From Coptis chinensis (taxonomy: Eukaryota > Streptophyta > Magnoliopsida > Ranunculales > Ranunculaceae): a stretch of DNA of 64,000 nucleotides. The stretch is taken from contig CM027379.1 in the NCBI GenBank assembly GCA_015680905.1, positions 98,135,001 through 98,199,000 on the forward strand, read 5' to 3'. Under the pieces are notes generated by a model that did not search any database, was not told the DNA's origin, and saw only the letters and a list, made by a program, of their open reading frames with translations. Positions 25,340-43,768 of this stretch are shown piece after piece; position 1 is the first letter of the stretch; the number at the start of each line of letters is the position of its first letter. The position numbers and the translations under genes were made by a program.

Positions 25340-25393
25340 ACCCAAATTACTACAATTCTCTCCCTCCTTTTCTTCCCAAACAAACAAACAAAC

Positions 25394-28300
25394 ATGCCTA
25401 CAGGTATTAAACTTTTTTCTCCTATTCATTTCAACGTTATTGTAGCTCATCATGTTTAATATTGAATGGTATCATTGTTTTGATTTGTGTGGAAAAAAGA
25501 AAGATTGTTTTTTTATGTGGCATGTGGTTTATGCAGTTAGTGTAAAATGGCAAAAGGAAGTGTTCCAAGCTGTTGAAATTGACACAGATCAGCCCCCTTT
25601 AGTTTTTAAATGCCAGCTGTACGATCTCACTGGTGTCCCCCCTGAAAGACAGAAGATTATGGTGAAGGGTGGCTTATTAAAGGTACAAGATAGACAAAGT
25701 CCTTTCTATGTTTTGATGGAGTTTATTTAGCCTTCCTCATCTTCTCTTTATAATGCAGGATGATGCGGATTGGGCAAAATTAGGAGTGAAAGAGGTGAAT
25801 CAATTTATCCCAATATCCTTTTTAGTGTAGGACATCATAACTATGCTTAAATGACCTTGTACGTATCATCCATATGACTATATAGGGTCAAAAACTGATG
25901 ATGATGGGAACTGCTGATGAAATTGTGAAAGCCCCCGAGAAGGGTCCTGTTTTTATGGAAGACCTTCCGGAGGAGGAACAAGTTGTTGCTGTGGTGAGGT
26001 TCATCTAACTATTTTATTTGGTTTTTTTTTTTTTTTTATATCAATTGCATATCAGTGGTACTTGACTTAATGGCAAGCCTGAAAATATCAATATTAGCGA
26101 TATTTAGAATATTTCCAAACCAGATATATATCCACCATTTTGTCTCCTTTTTTTTCAAATTTTTCCTTTTCCTTGACCGTGGATGTATCAGTCAATAATT
26201 TTGGACATGTCCAAGATAATATGTCAATATATGTATCGGAAATTTGGGTTTTCGATAGGGATAATGTGGACATAGTGGGACTTCCTTTATAGTATAATAA
26301 TTGTTCTACCTGTTACTACAGTCATGCTTAAAATCCCATCAATGAAACCACTTTTCATTGATTTTCTTTTTATGGGAAGAAATTTGAAATTATGTCTTTA
26401 TATTTCATTCTACTCATGTGGTCAACCATCAAAAATCTTCTCCCAGTTAAGTTATGTTTGTTTCAAGAAAAGTTTGGGAAGTTCATTCTTGAAAACAAAC
26501 ATAAATTCTAAAGTTTTCTTGAAAAGTTTATAGTTTCTTGAAGAGGAAGTTTGTGAAGTTCAATTTTGAGATAATAGGATGAATAGGTGGCTCGTGTTAA
26601 TGTTTGGCTATTTTGATGTTCGAAATCTTCTTAAACTTAATGATCTTTAGAGTGTACTCCGCTACTAGAGACTCTCGGAAATCATGCACTAACAAAATCT
26701 CTATTTCTGTTTACAAAGGGCCACACTGCTGGTATGTTTAATCTGGGAAATACTTGCTACATGAATTCTACAGTACAGTGCCTGCATTCAGTTCCTGAGC
26801 TGAAGTCAGCATTAATCGAGTGAGTTCCCTTCTTTTGGAATAGGGTTGTTTCTTTACGCTCACTTTTCTTTACTGCTATTTACTATTTGACTGTAAGGCT
26901 TGCCTGGTCATTCTTGTTAATTTTGTTGTTTCAATTAGGTACCCTGGAAGAAGTAATGAATTGGATCAGACTTCACATCTCTTGACTGTTGCAACTAGAG
27001 ATCTATTTAGTGAGCTTGATAAAAATGTGAAGCCTGTTGCTCCGATGCAATTTTGGATGGTTAGTTATTTTGCTTAAGTATTCTATTCGTCATGTCAACC
27101 TCGTGTGCTACTCTCATGGGAATCCAGCTTTTTGTCTCAACTGTCATCGAGACTATGTGACTAATTTTCCAGTACTTTCATATGACAAATAATTATTCTG
27201 TGACACTTCTATGCATGTTTCATCTGCTATCATTACTTACTTGATATCCTAACTTTATATTACAATTAGGAAGAGTGGCTTGATGGTAACTACTGCTATG
27301 AGTTGCTTTGTTGAATCAGACAGTGCTAATCTTACTGTGTAAACATCGTAATTGATCCTTGAATGAAAATTTTCAGTATGAGCTTCCAGGGTTTAAATTA
27401 TTAATGAAATTAGCTTAATTACAGAAAGCTGGGCACCGTGCACATTCTAAATTGGAGTTCTAATTGTCATCACTATTGTGAAGGAAACCACACTCCAACT
27501 CTACTCCCTTGTATGACTTCATTCTTTAGTGTAGGCTTCTTAGATTCAAATACTTAAAGATGTTAGCTCAATTACAAGAAGCTGGATACATCATAAATCC
27601 GAGTTCTAATTGTCATCACTATTGTGAAGAAAGCACATCTCTAATGCTGCACTCTTGTATGACTCCACTGAAATCATTTTCTATGCAACTTATTATGTGT
27701 CCACAAAACAAAAAGGATCCTTACTAAATGTGTTTTTTTTCTTTGAAATGAGTATAATAATAACTGAAATTGGTGAAGAAGCGTGTTCTTGCACATCTAC
27801 CAGCGAGACTATAATTAATTGTAGCTAAAGGCACAAGTGCTGGCTAGCCTAGGCTCCCTTAGGCTCGAGGCGCGGAGTTTAGCCTAAAGCCTAGGCTAGC
27901 CTTTGACTGCATAAATGGTATATATGTACAACTTAGTAATCTTTTGTCATTTTCTTCATAGTTACTCATTCACTGTGCAGGTGTTACGTAAAAAATACCC
28001 ACAATTCGGTCAGATGCATAATGGTGGCTACATGCAACAGGTGTTTGATTTTGTACCCATACCCTGGTCATATATTATGAGCTGGTTTCAATCGTTAGTG
28101 CTAATGGAATTATTTCTTGAAAATGAATAACAGGATGCAGAAGAATGCTGGACTCAACTTATGTACACCCTTTCTCAGTCTCTTAAAGCACCAGGCTCCA
28201 GGTATTTTAATTGTCTGAAAAATCACTTCTATTTGGTTATGACAAAGACATCTCTAATAGCCATATTAAATATGAACAATGAACCACTCCATTCTTTTGG

Positions 28301-31300
28301 AGCTAAATGGTTATTTCATACATAAAATTTTGAAATGAAAGGACCATGTTTTATTGTTGTTAATATCATTGCGCAGCAAAACTGCCTTCTACTATGTTTC
28401 TAATTTTTTTGGGGATAAATTTACATGCAGAGAAAATGTTGAGCCCTTGAAAGAACTTTTTGGAGTTGATCTTGTCAGCAGGTATGGACAATTCGTAAAC
28501 ATCATTGGTCACTGTGCACGTTGTTGGAGATTGTTTTGTTTAAATTAGTCTATATCAAAATATATCTTTTCATAGTATTCATGTTAATGTTCATATCTTA
28601 TTTTTCTTCTGACTTTCTAAAATAAGCTTTTATCTCTTCGAATCTTATGGAATAGTGGTCATGGGATAAGGCTTTTTCTTTTTCAAGTGTCAGCTGATTG
28701 TGCCCAAATTCATGACACTTTTAAGGGTAGGAGAGCTTCAGTGCATAATTTGCTTTGCCCTCGACCTATCACTTACATGTAGTGAGTAAAGGTTGCTTTA
28801 GCTGCCAATATCGTTTTCATCCGATTTGTAGCACAACTTTGATAATGGAAATTCTTCAGTCTTGCTCTGTAAGGAGGAGCATGGACTGTGTTTTTTCGTT
28901 TGTCTACTGAAATATTACACAGTGTTTGTTTATTTTATTGTTTTAGCGGAGTGGGAGGGGGAGGGGAGTGCATAACAATCTCCTAAGAGTTGTTTACTAA
29001 TCTGCAAAAAGTTGAGCTTCATTTTCACCAAACTACGTAAGAAGAGAGAACACCGTATAACTGCCGCACTCTTAATTTTGTTTGAGATTTCTCTTAAGTG
29101 ATTTGAAGAAGCGTGAGTTGGATGTGCTTACAATGGAGCTCTTTCACAATATAAAAAACACTTATCAATATTAAAAAATTAAAAACTAAAAACTAAAAAA
29201 TTATTTAAAAAAATGGAAATCACTTATTGGATATTTACTTGCTGTCATTGCAGCAAACTAGGTTGATGTCTGAACTGGTACTGCCAAACCTCTAGCAGTA
29301 TCGTTTATAGTAATTTATGCCCTGACAGCATCCCATTTATATTATGTACTACTAGGGTACATTGTGCAGAAAGTGGTGAAGAAAGCTCAGAGGCGGAATC
29401 CGTTTACTCGCTGAAATGCCATATATCGCATGAGGTGAACCATTTACACGAGGGACTGAAGCATGTAAGTGAACTGCTAAACCTCTTACATAGGGTACTG
29501 AAGCATTTATTTCATTGCTAAACCATTACGATATCTAATAAGTAGCACCGATTATTTGTTAACAGCTCTTGTATAGTGATGTTTAGCTCTTGATTTCTCC
29601 CAACATTCAGGTCTTAATTTGTGCATTCTGTCAGTATCTTTTACATGGTATCATGAATTTATATCCATGTATGAAGGTGTTAATGTTTAGTTTTCAAGTT
29701 TGAGTACGTCAGAACGCTTTTAGAGAAGTTGCATGTTTCATTTGTTTCACGTGTTGCAAAAAATGGTGTCCGCATGGCAAATCCTTGTATCATGAGCTAA
29801 GTCACATTGACAAGGATACGTGTGTCGGTGTCCGACACAGATATGGAGTGTCTGACACGGCAACCTATATGAAGTAGGACACGGGGACACTAAAGGAGCA
29901 GTATCACTATGCTTTAGTTACACAACTTTTTTTTTTTTTATCGATAAAATTAGGATATATATATAGATAAAGGAAAGACGTTACAGAGCGCCTCCTTACA
30001 ACTAAATAATTGTGAAAGTTGCATATCTTGGAGTTGTAACTAAATTAATAGATTATTTTCTTAGTCTTCTTGGGTATAGAAGGAACCCTAATGTGAACTG
30101 GTATGCATAACGTGTCGTGTGTCTGACTTGAGTGTTTATGTGTCTGTGTGTCCGACACAGATTTTTGTAAGAAGATAAACTGTCCATGTTACATCCGGCA
30201 TGTTTTTTTTTCCCTTGGTACTTAAAATGTGAGTTGTCCTTGTTGCATATTATATTGTTGGCGAAGAAGATAGATAAGTACTTCCATCTGTAAGAGGTTT
30301 CGTGATGAGTCTGCATGACTGCATATACACCCCATGCAATATGCAATTGCTTCCATGTTCTCAGACAATTTTATCTAATATTTATTTCTTCTACTGTCAA
30401 TTTATTTATGCAGGGTTTAAAATCGGAACTGGAGAAGGTTTCTCCTTCTTTGGGGCGTAGTGCAGTTTATATCAAAGAGTCTCGTATCAATGACTTACCA
30501 AGGCAAGGACTGGTTGCTTCTTTTTGGACACCATGTGTGTTTTGCAAGGACTCTATGTCATTGAGCTAGTAACCTGAGTTTCTAACTTAAAATTAGATTC
30601 TATTAGTTCTGTTCAGTGCGGACTTGGAAACAAAAACTTTCGCTTACATGATCATTATTGTTATTCGTCCTGTTCCTGTGGTTGTGTTGGAGCTTTGTTT
30701 TCAAGATGCCTTATTGTTTCTTTCAGATATTTGACTGTTCAATTTGTCCGCTTTTTCTGGAAAAGGGAATCAAATCAGAAGGCAAAGATTTTGCGGGTAA
30801 GTTCTCGCAACTTTATCCAGGCATTTGGGTGGACTTTCATATTGAAACAAACTTGAGTACCTTAAGGATTTAGGGTGTGTTTGATTTGTGGGATTTTTTT
30901 TCCATGGGAAATTTTCATTTTAAATGGTAATTTTGGTTCAAACTCTTGATGTTGTGGGAACTTTTTGCAAGTCAATAGCTCTAATTGTGCCGGGAAGTTT
31001 TGATAAGTTGAAGTGGAAGATTTGAAAAGTAAGGGGAGTGGAAGAGTTTCGGTGAGATTAGAGCTTGGAAAAGTTCCTACTAAGCTCAACTGAACAATAG
31101 GATTTTGGACTATTTTTCATGTGGGAATAATTCCCACAAATCAAACACACCTTTAATTTCATCGCGTCATTGATTTGTTTATTACCCTTATGCTATTATC
31201 CTCACATATGTGCAAATATCAAGCAATTCAAAAATGTTTCTGCATTCCAGAAAGTTGATTACCCATTGGAGTTGGATGTTTATGATTTGTGTTCGGATGA

Positions 31301-32384
31301 ACTTCGCAAAAAGTTGGAAGTTCCTCGCAAGGTATTTTGCTCGATCCTTTTCTCTCCTGGACTTCCACAAACATTTTCTAACTACCGTACTGGATATTTG
31401 GGTCCTTCTGTTTTTTTTTGCAGTTGTTAATCTTCTTTTTCGTTTTTTTGCCATTAGATTCTTAGAGATGAAGAAGGTAAGAAGCTTGGTCTAAAACCCA
31501 GTGACAAGAACAGTGGTGCAAAAGATAATGATGTGAAGATGATTGATGCAGAGGTACCAACTCTCTTCACCACCCTAGTATACAAAATTTTTGTCTATGA
31601 TCTTTGTAGAATACTATTACTGCATTTACACAGTGATTATAGGCAAAATTTTCAATGATGAGGTATCTCTGTTTTCAGGGATCATCAAATGGAAGTGGAG
31701 AAACATCTAATGCCACATCCCAAGAAGGTAAATCCTGAAACATTTTTGATCTTTCTGTGTTTTTCATGTGTTCAATGGATGAAGGTGTCACTTGTAAATA
31801 AGAAAAATTTCAGTGATGGTGTTTACCTGTTTGGTGCTCTAGAACGATACTTTTTAAAAAAAAATAGCGAAAATTTGTAATTATTTCCAAATTCTTGATG
31901 TTTCAAATTCCAACATACCCCCAAAACTTGTCCCAGGTATTCCAGCTAAAAAGGAACAGTTAACTGGAATCTATGACTTGGTTTCTGTTTTGACACACAA
32001 GGGAAGGAGTGCAGACTCCGGGCACTATGTTGCTTGGGTTAAACAAGAGAACGGTAAGTACAACTTTAGATATTCAAACTACATTACCTACATGTTATTT
32101 GTAGCCATGTAGGTATTGATCTTATTGTTGTTTGACAAACGATTGAATGCCCTTTCCACAGGGAAGTGGATTCAATTTGATGACAACAATCCAATACCAC
32201 AACGTGAGGAAGACATCACCAAGCTCTCTGGGGGAGGTGAGGCAAACCATATTCAATTCACCTTATGAATACCAGCTTGGTTAAAACAATTTATTTTCTC
32301 AAAGTTTACTGTATTTGTGTGGTTTCAGGTGACTGGCACATGGCATATATTTGCATGTATAAAGCTCGCGTGGTCTCTGGTTGA
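25394..32384 (+). CDS. UBP6: Ubiquitin carboxyl-terminal hydrolase 6/7-like (UBP6/USP14 family), 18 exons
   Basis: Proteasome-associated deubiquitinase that trims ubiquitin from substrates at the 19S particle. Exons: 25394-25403, 25537-25682, 25759-25794, 25886-25993, 26719-26819, 26939-27059, 27981-28040, 28134-28201, 28431-28481, 29356-29464, 30414-30502, 30727-30796, 31251-31331, 31458-31553, 31679-31727, 31937-32053, 32162-32236, 32329-32384; 480 residues, close to Arabidopsis UBP6 as I recall it. The N-terminus (MPTVSVKWQKEVF) starts a ubiquitin-like domain ending near PPERQKIMVKGGLLK, which docks on the proteasome. The USP catalytic domain has the Cys box LGNTCYMNS (Cys about 113) and the His box RSADSGHYVAWVK (His about 428), with FDDNNP following. 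The tiny first exon (ATG plus 7 nt) is fixed by the frame of the second. Intron 11 uses a GC donor (CCAAG, then gcaagg). The C-terminus ends YKARVVSG. No defect seen. Confidence 0.96.
27405..27660 (+). repeat. Tandem duplication inside UBP6 intron 6
   Basis: Two diverged copies start at about 27409 and 27563 (period about 154 bp). Shared blocks are TTAGCT(T/C)AATTACA, GAGTTCTAATTGTCATCACT followed by ATTGTGAAG, and CTTGTATGACT. Confidence 0.75.
29801..29930 (+). repeat. Dispersed repeat copy in UBP6 intron 10
   Basis: GTCACATTGACAAGGATACG, then GTGTCCGACACAGA, then CCTATATGAAGTAGGACAC. It matches the reverse complement of 37270-37374 in the helicase gene apart from a 27-bp gap. A partial third copy (GTGTCTGACTTGAG to GTCCGACACAGA) lies at about 30108-30163. 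Confidence 0.8.
30873..31152. mobile_element. Tourist-like MITE (PIF/Harbinger type), 280 bp, in UBP6 intron 12
   Basis: Terminal inverted repeats GGGTGTGTTTGATTTGTGGG and its near-perfect complement, flanked by the 3-bp duplication TTA at 30870-30872 and 31153-31155, the target typical of PIF/Harbinger elements. No coding capacity. It fills most of the intron without touching the splice sites. Confidence 0.88.
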
Positions 32385-35300
32385 TCTTCTTATGTTTGAT
32401 TTAGTTCTTGTACTACTACACCTTTGGGGGTACTGTCAGTGGTCAATGAACTTCTAAGTGGGTACTGGGAGAACTTCTGTACTGCAAAAATGATGTGAAA
32501 TTCTTGTGCGGAACCCTGCCGTACTCGTTCCAAATCACTTTGGGTCTTTGATTCATAGGGCCCTTCAAAAGTTCAAAAATTGTACTCGTGAGCTATTTTA
32601 CTAGGTTTGATATAGGTTTTAATTGCTATATATGTGTGAGTTTATGAATTTCATTTTTGAAATACTTTTGCTTATGTTGGAAATAATTCTGCTTACTATG
32701 AAGCCCCGGTGTAGCTAGTAGATTGTCCAACCAAACCAATCATGAGTTTGGTATGCCAATCCTCCAAAAATATATTAAAAGCTTTTGTTTTAGGAGTTTT
32801 AGTTTGGGTGGTGTCTGAGAAGTACTTGAGGCGGAGAAAATTGGTGACACGTTGAAGAGATAGACTTTTCTTCTACGCCTATCAAGTTTATAAAGCTTGG
32901 GTATCACTTCTACAGCCATAATATGTCGTCCCATAAATTCAGTTGTCGATCTTCAGACAAGGTACCATAGATAGCCCAGAGCTATCAACACAGTGCTTGG
33001 AGCACAAGTGTGGTGGCGAGTTTACGCTTTCTTGCGCAATTTGGCAAGTAGCACTAGTGATAAAAAAAAACACAGAACTTTGTTTTATGACACCCAAGGA
33101 AAACATGAGATTGGGGTATCACTCTCGATCTCTAGGTAATGCTCTTGCCTCTTTTTAGGCATGCAAGCTGGGTTACGTAAGTTCATTTCACAAAATATTA
33201 ATACAAACTGGGAAAGCTTATTTCTGATGCAGAGGGACAGATTGTACTGGCAATTAACCTAAAGCTAGAACTCTTGGTGCTGGCAATTAACCAAGGTGGT
33301 TGAGTGAGGACAATATCGATGCTAGTTAATCTACACCGTCTTAAGTCCTTCTCACAGGCAACTTTTGCCCTATTCTTTGATACTCTTGGTCAAACGTTTC
33401 CTCAACAGTAACCATTTGTTCCATAAGTACTCAATTTTACCTAAAATTAATCTTCACTTACATGCACAATTCTACTTTCAATGAAATCATCAAAATAAAA
33501 TTTCAAGTACATTACAAACTTTGTAGATATTAGGATAACATTTCTACATACTCAATTACTTACAGAGTCACACCAAGTGTAAACAAACCCCTCGCAGACA
33601 TATACTGCACCTAGAAGTCTAGAACAATGACCAAATCCAAAATCAAAGTAACCATCCAAAAAGGAACATTCAAAAACCATGACTATATAGTTCCAGAAGT
33701 CATTATTAAGTCAAGCTATGCAACGAGATTTGTCGGGGATGTTACCTTCGGACTTGACTTTAATACATTTCATGATCAAACACCAGGTTTAATGCAGAGA
33801 CACATGGGCTGGGTGAAGGCAATCCAGTTTCTGGTCCTAACAATTTAAAAGTCACCCCCATTTGGTAATTTTCCTAAAATTAAGTTTATAGGGTTTACTA
33901 TATTACTTATCCCAAGCACAAGAAAGCTCCTTTCGCATTTTGCCTGCATTTCCAAGTTCCAACCACAATTACATATACAAGGCCAGAAATCTCCGCAACT
34001 CCAATAAATCAGCCATTCAGCCCATTGAGTTTCAGATATCTATTGGTTGCACCTGGGAAGCAATCAGACCGATTTTTAGAACTTACATGGTTAGGCATAC
34101 TGGGGAAAAAATTGTGAAGTTGGTCATTTCATTTTTGCTAGGCCTGATATCACCATTACTTCCAAATATACACATGCGTATGAACATGTCCTACTTAATT
34201 CAGACGTTCTCATAAACAAACCAGATTTTCAGCTATGCGAGACATCATGTAAGCTCGCTTAGACCAAAAAATATATATTCTATGCTAAATTGCTTAGATG
34301 CACGGGCATTCTGATGTAGCGGAAGCATAAAGAAAGATTAAAGAAGATAAATAGAGTTCTCGAGGCAGAATTAGAATAAAATGACGAAATTAATTGACAA
34401 AAAGAATATTTAGAGGAAAGATGCTGAAAATAGTTTATTGATCAAAAGTTCTTCAAATACGTTATATATATAAATATAAAAAAAAAAACCCCATGAAAGT
34501 ATGAAACAAGTTAGAAACCTACTAAAACAAAGAAAACTTTATCCCCAAGCTATCCATAACATAAAAGTAACTTCCTTCCTAATTACTTCCTAATTACACA
34601 GTTCTAAAACTACTCTAAAATAACAGCTTTTATAATTTAAAAAATTGCTCAGCGATGAGAAAAGAACTCGGCTCTCTTTTAACTAATTCAATGCCGAATT
34701 AACTAAAAGTAAACCTTTCCCAGAAAACAATTACCAGTGCACTAAATTATCAATCATTTACGAGAAAAGACCTCAATCTAACAGTTGGAAAAGAAAGATA
34801 CACTTGAAGAATCACGAGGATGGAAACAGGTGCAACATATTATCATACAACACAGGTAGCGGAATGCAATTCTTAAAAGAAGCGAGCTGATTGACTCAGT
34901 TCCTATTGTGGTGTGCCTGATTTGCACAATGCTCCTGTCTAGTTATATTTTCTTCCGGCAAAGATCAGTTTAGGGAAAAAATCATTGTCCAAGCATACCA
35001 TATTAGGATACAACTATACAAGTGAACCATTTGCCACCCTGAAACAATTTTGACAACAAGAAAAATAGGTCGAGATGACGAGAATTATTTACAGATAATT
35101 TCTCCGCAAAAACCACTGAAGGTTATAAGAATTTTCACTAAAAGTGGGTTTACAAGCGCGCACACAAGACGTGCAATCAGTCATCCTTTCTGAAAGCTCT
35201 AAACCATCTTATCACCAGAGTTCGCAATTCCCTAGTTAGTCAAAACTGATTGACCAAAGCTAACCAACAAAAGTAAAGCAGCACTTGCACTTTTTTAAAA

Positions 35301-35531
35301 ACAAACAATTAGCACAAAATATGATGAATAATCAAAAGTTTCAATGTCATTTCTTGGTACATCTGAAACGAAAAAATAACTGCACCTAAAAAAAGTGTAA
35401 AGTTTTACTCCAGGAGCTGAAGGTGGTACACCCTTATATGATTAGGAATTTGGGAGTAATCTTCCCCAAAAAAACAGAACCATTAGGAATTGATGCGCGC
35501 TGCCACCTTCCCAGATGATACAGTAGAGACA
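32385..35531. other. Convergent intergenic region UBP6 / helicase
   Basis: Holds the presumed 3' UTRs of both convergent genes. Only short chance frames occur; I recognise no gene, RNA or complete transposon here. Confidence 0.55.
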
Positions 35532-40385
<4,854 letters not shown>

Positions 40386-40399
40386 TCTTACTGCGGAAC

Positions 40400-40430
<31 letters not shown>

Positions 40431-40436
40431 GGGTTT
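40400..40436 (-). promoter_or_regulatory. Leader of the helicase: poly-T tract and telo-box
   Basis: A run of about 25 T lies at 40400-40424, 15 bp before the ATG (poly-A in the mRNA sense). AAACCCTAA (telo-box) lies on the minus strand at 40428-40436. Telo-boxes are common near starts of plant translation- and RNA-related genes. Function inferred from motif and position. Confidence 0.4.
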
Positions 40437-40509
40437 TGAGGATGATAATGAAATTGAAGTGGGTTAATTTGAGGTATTTATACACAAAGGTTCAAGCGGC
40501 ACTTTACGG

Positions 40510-40515
40510 CACGTG
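40510..40515. promoter_or_regulatory. G-box CACGTG upstream of the helicase
   Basis: A palindromic CACGTG core in GGCACGTGAC, about 125 bp upstream of the ATG. bHLH and bZIP factors bind such sites; no other evidence. Confidence 0.35.
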
Positions 40516-40597
40516 ACTTTTAATATATCAGAGTGAGAGTTTGGAATATCAGATCATGTCTATGAAACTTTTCGGGCGATTTTTAGGTAACTGCTAA

Positions 40598-41194
40598 TAG
40601 GGGTAGGAATTTGGCCCTAACGACCGTAACCCGGCCCTGACCGACCCGACCCTAAGCCCTATAAAGCCCTCACAAAGTTTAGGGGAGGGCCGACCCGACC
40701 CTAAGGCCTTCTAGGGCAGGACTAGGGCTAAGGTTCTGAAACATAGGCCCGACCCTAATTCAGCCCTAACCAAGTCCTAGTTATAGTTTCACATTTTCAC
40801 TATAAATACACGCGTCTGTCATTGTCAACTCTTTGTTAAATATTTTAAATTAAAATAACATTGTCCTTTATAGTTTATCACTTACACCCAAGGATACTTC
40901 CAATAACTTGTCTTATATAACAAAAATTTGTCAACCTATCTAGCATCTATGAAGAACAATGAGCACTAGCCTAATAAAAAAAAAATATTTTATTCCTTTG
41001 ATCATCAAATCAAAGTCTATAACTTATTATTCTCAATTTATTTTCCCACTTACTTCTTATAAATTATATTTTTATTCACATCCAAGCCAAGTCTAGAATT
41101 AAAGGTTTCCGTCCACACCATTAAAGGGAAATACAGAGCAGACATTTGTAACACAGAAACAAAAAAAAACAACTTTTGTCTAAAAAATGGCATT

Positions 41195-41234
<40 letters not shown>

Positions 41235-41442
41235 CCCGGCCCTAAAACCCGACTCTAAAACTCGTCCCTAAAGCCTTTAAAGAGGGCTTAGGATAGGGTC
41301 ATGGCTTGAGATTTAGACTTGTAACCCAGTCCGACCTGATCTTATGCTGAATTTAGGGCCGGGCCGACCCGACCTTAATATCTGAAGGGCTTTTAAATAT
41401 TTAGGGCCGGGCTAGCCTGACCCGGCCCATTGCTCACCCCTA
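40598..41442. mobile_element. Second hAT-like non-autonomous element, 845 bp
   Basis: Ends TAGGGGTAGG and CTCACCCCTA, with a decayed 8-bp duplication (ACTGCTAA and ACTGATAT, 6 of 8 matching). Both termini are dense in GGCCCT/AGGGCC and GACCCGACCC words, like the GGGTT/ACCCG-rich ends of the element at 8874-9728. No transposase. Confidence 0.7.
41197..41232. repeat. (TA)n microsatellite, about 18 units
   Basis: Uninterrupted TA dinucleotides inside the second hAT-like element. Confidence 0.95.
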
Positions 41443-43586
41443 ACTGATATTATATTGAAATTTCACTGATGAGATTTTAAATAGGCGCTTGTGTGAGTTG
41501 TGTCCATTTGGATGCACTAGTTTTCGAACCCGTCCTATGAACGGGTGCCGTCATATATTACATTATTTTGAAATACAATGAGCTCAAAACTTAAATCAAA
41601 CAGACACTACACCAAAATGGTCAATTTGTAATGGAGACAATTTTACGTTAGTAACAGTTACTTCCGTTACTAATGAAGTAACAAATATATCCGTTACATA
41701 TTGAAACAAGTGTTACCAAATATTTGGAGTAACAATTAGATAATTAGGTCACAGTTATATTGCTCTTTACTTACGTTTATATCCGTCAAAAAAGAGAAAA
41801 AGAAAAATAAAAGAAAAGAAAACTAAAATTGAAACAATTGAAATTCTAATTTCGACCACAGCGTCCGCATCTTCCCCCTTAAATTTTTTAACAAAAGTCA
41901 TAATTTTGGTTTCCCTTATCTCGCTAAAACCCTAATAAGTTCTTCCTTTTCCAAAAACAAATAGGCCAAATAGGAAAGCTTGAAGAAGGAGCTGACTGCT
42001 GAGGAAGCTAGACAAACATAATGCTCTTCCTCACGAATTGATTTCTCTTCCTCGCGAACTGGTTTCTCTCATCGCGAACTTTTTTATTTTTATTTTTTTT
42101 ATCATCCGCCGTTTTCAGTTTGAGAGAACTTGGCATATACATTTAGATTAAACTGTTAAATTTGTTTCGTTTATACTTTTTCTTTTAATGCTTTGACTGT
42201 GTGTGTTCTTGAAAATGTTTCAATTTATTATATACTAAAGTGAATGTTGTTTTATTTTCAGGTATACCATCCATGATCGATGTGGAAACTTAAGATTGCC
42301 GAGGTAAGGATCCATGGCTTCGAAATAAACAATCCTCTTGGAATGGAGTTCAATACCAATCCTCGAACACACAAGAACTAATTAATGGAAATTGATAAAG
42401 TTCGTGAAAGTTTTGGAACCATTGGTTTGAAATGAAACATAGTCCAGTTTGTAATATAATTTATTCTCTTACCACTGGGCATGCTTAGATGCTTACCCTG
42501 CCTCTTTGTCATACAGGTTTGGTGTTGGATGCTATGTTGGACGATATGTGAAGGATGCAAAATTTGTTTGGCATCAAAGAAGTTATGCTATGAACTTTCA
42601 TTAGAAAGTGGATACTTGTGTAATATTGAGATGCATAGCTTGTCTTTCACGCATTTCATCAGCTAGGTATAGCATGTTTGAAAGATAAGTAAGTGTAGCT
42701 ACTGATTTTGTGATAAATAATATGTTGATGAAAGTCAAAATGTGTGTTTGGACCTTGAATTTATCAACATGGATATGGGTGTTCATGGTATGACTGGTAG
42801 AAATTTATGGAAACACACACGCACCTATCAATCCAGTCCTTTAAAAGCAAGAATATTCATGTTGTGTGCGTCTTTGCTAGGGATAAGCATGAAGTGGATA
42901 TGTTAGTATTTATACGTATCAGTTGACATTCTGTATACTTACATGATTGGCCTGTTGGCATTGTCCTAGTTACGGCTAGAGCTCTCTGTAATGGTGTTTG
43001 TAGGTTTATACATGGGGCAAAGGCTACTGTGGAACTCTAGGTCATGGCGATGAGATTGACAAGATCACTCCATCATTATTAAACAAAGATTAAGGGCCTC
43101 CTTGTGTAGTACAATTATAATTCCTCTCTCAACTATTATTGTGCTTCTTACTTGGCCCCATTATTCATGAATTCCATCTCTATTTTATTTGTCCGTGTGA
43201 CAACAATGTTGTGTTCAATCGGGTCGCTCATAGCATCACTATTTTTATTGGGTATGGATAATGTGTTAACTTCGCCACCAAAATTACAAGTGCATAGTGT
43301 GTGGTTCTATTGCTTAGAAGTGCATCTATCTTACTAGAGCTTCATTGGGGTGAGATAGCTTCCAAAGGACACACACATAGTAATGATGTCCTCGAGCAAT
43401 CAAATAATTCTGTTTAGGTAGGGGCCTCCACTAAATATGCACCTCAAGTTAAGTCCTCGGTTGCCAAGTGTTCCGCTATAGAGCGTAGACATATTCTTAT
43501 TGACATCAATGACTGATTCCCTCGTGATTTCTGTTATATATATTTTCAAAGGAAAGATTGATTTGAAGACTCCTCTAGCATAAGTC

Positions 43587-43768
43587 CGTTGTCACGCTGA
43601 TGGAACTGGATTGAGCATGAACATGGAAAACCATGATCCTAAACATTGGTCATTCTTTCAGAAGTTAGCACAGGATGAGTTTGTTAGAAATGATGTTTCT
43701 CTTATGGATCAAGACCATCTTGGATATTTGTCTCCACTTACTAAAGTTGATGAAGGGAGTCCGAGGTA
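43587..43768 (+). pseudogene. Captured exon fragment inside the CACTA element, possibly Raf-like kinase
   Basis: An open stretch with protein-like composition reads HADGTGLSMNMEN, HWSFFQKLAQDEFVR, DVSLMDQDHLGY and SPLTKVDEGSP, and ends at a good donor (CCGAG, then gtaaaa). The FVR-DVSLMDQDHLG pattern resembles, from memory, a conserved non-kinase segment of plant PB1-containing Raf-like MAPKKKs. I cannot confirm this by search. No other exon of the source gene was recognised. Confidence 0.45.

Noticed and set aside
32740-33158. Short frames in the UBP6-helicase spacer
   Set aside because: No conserved motif, no splice context, and both flanking genes are complete without them.
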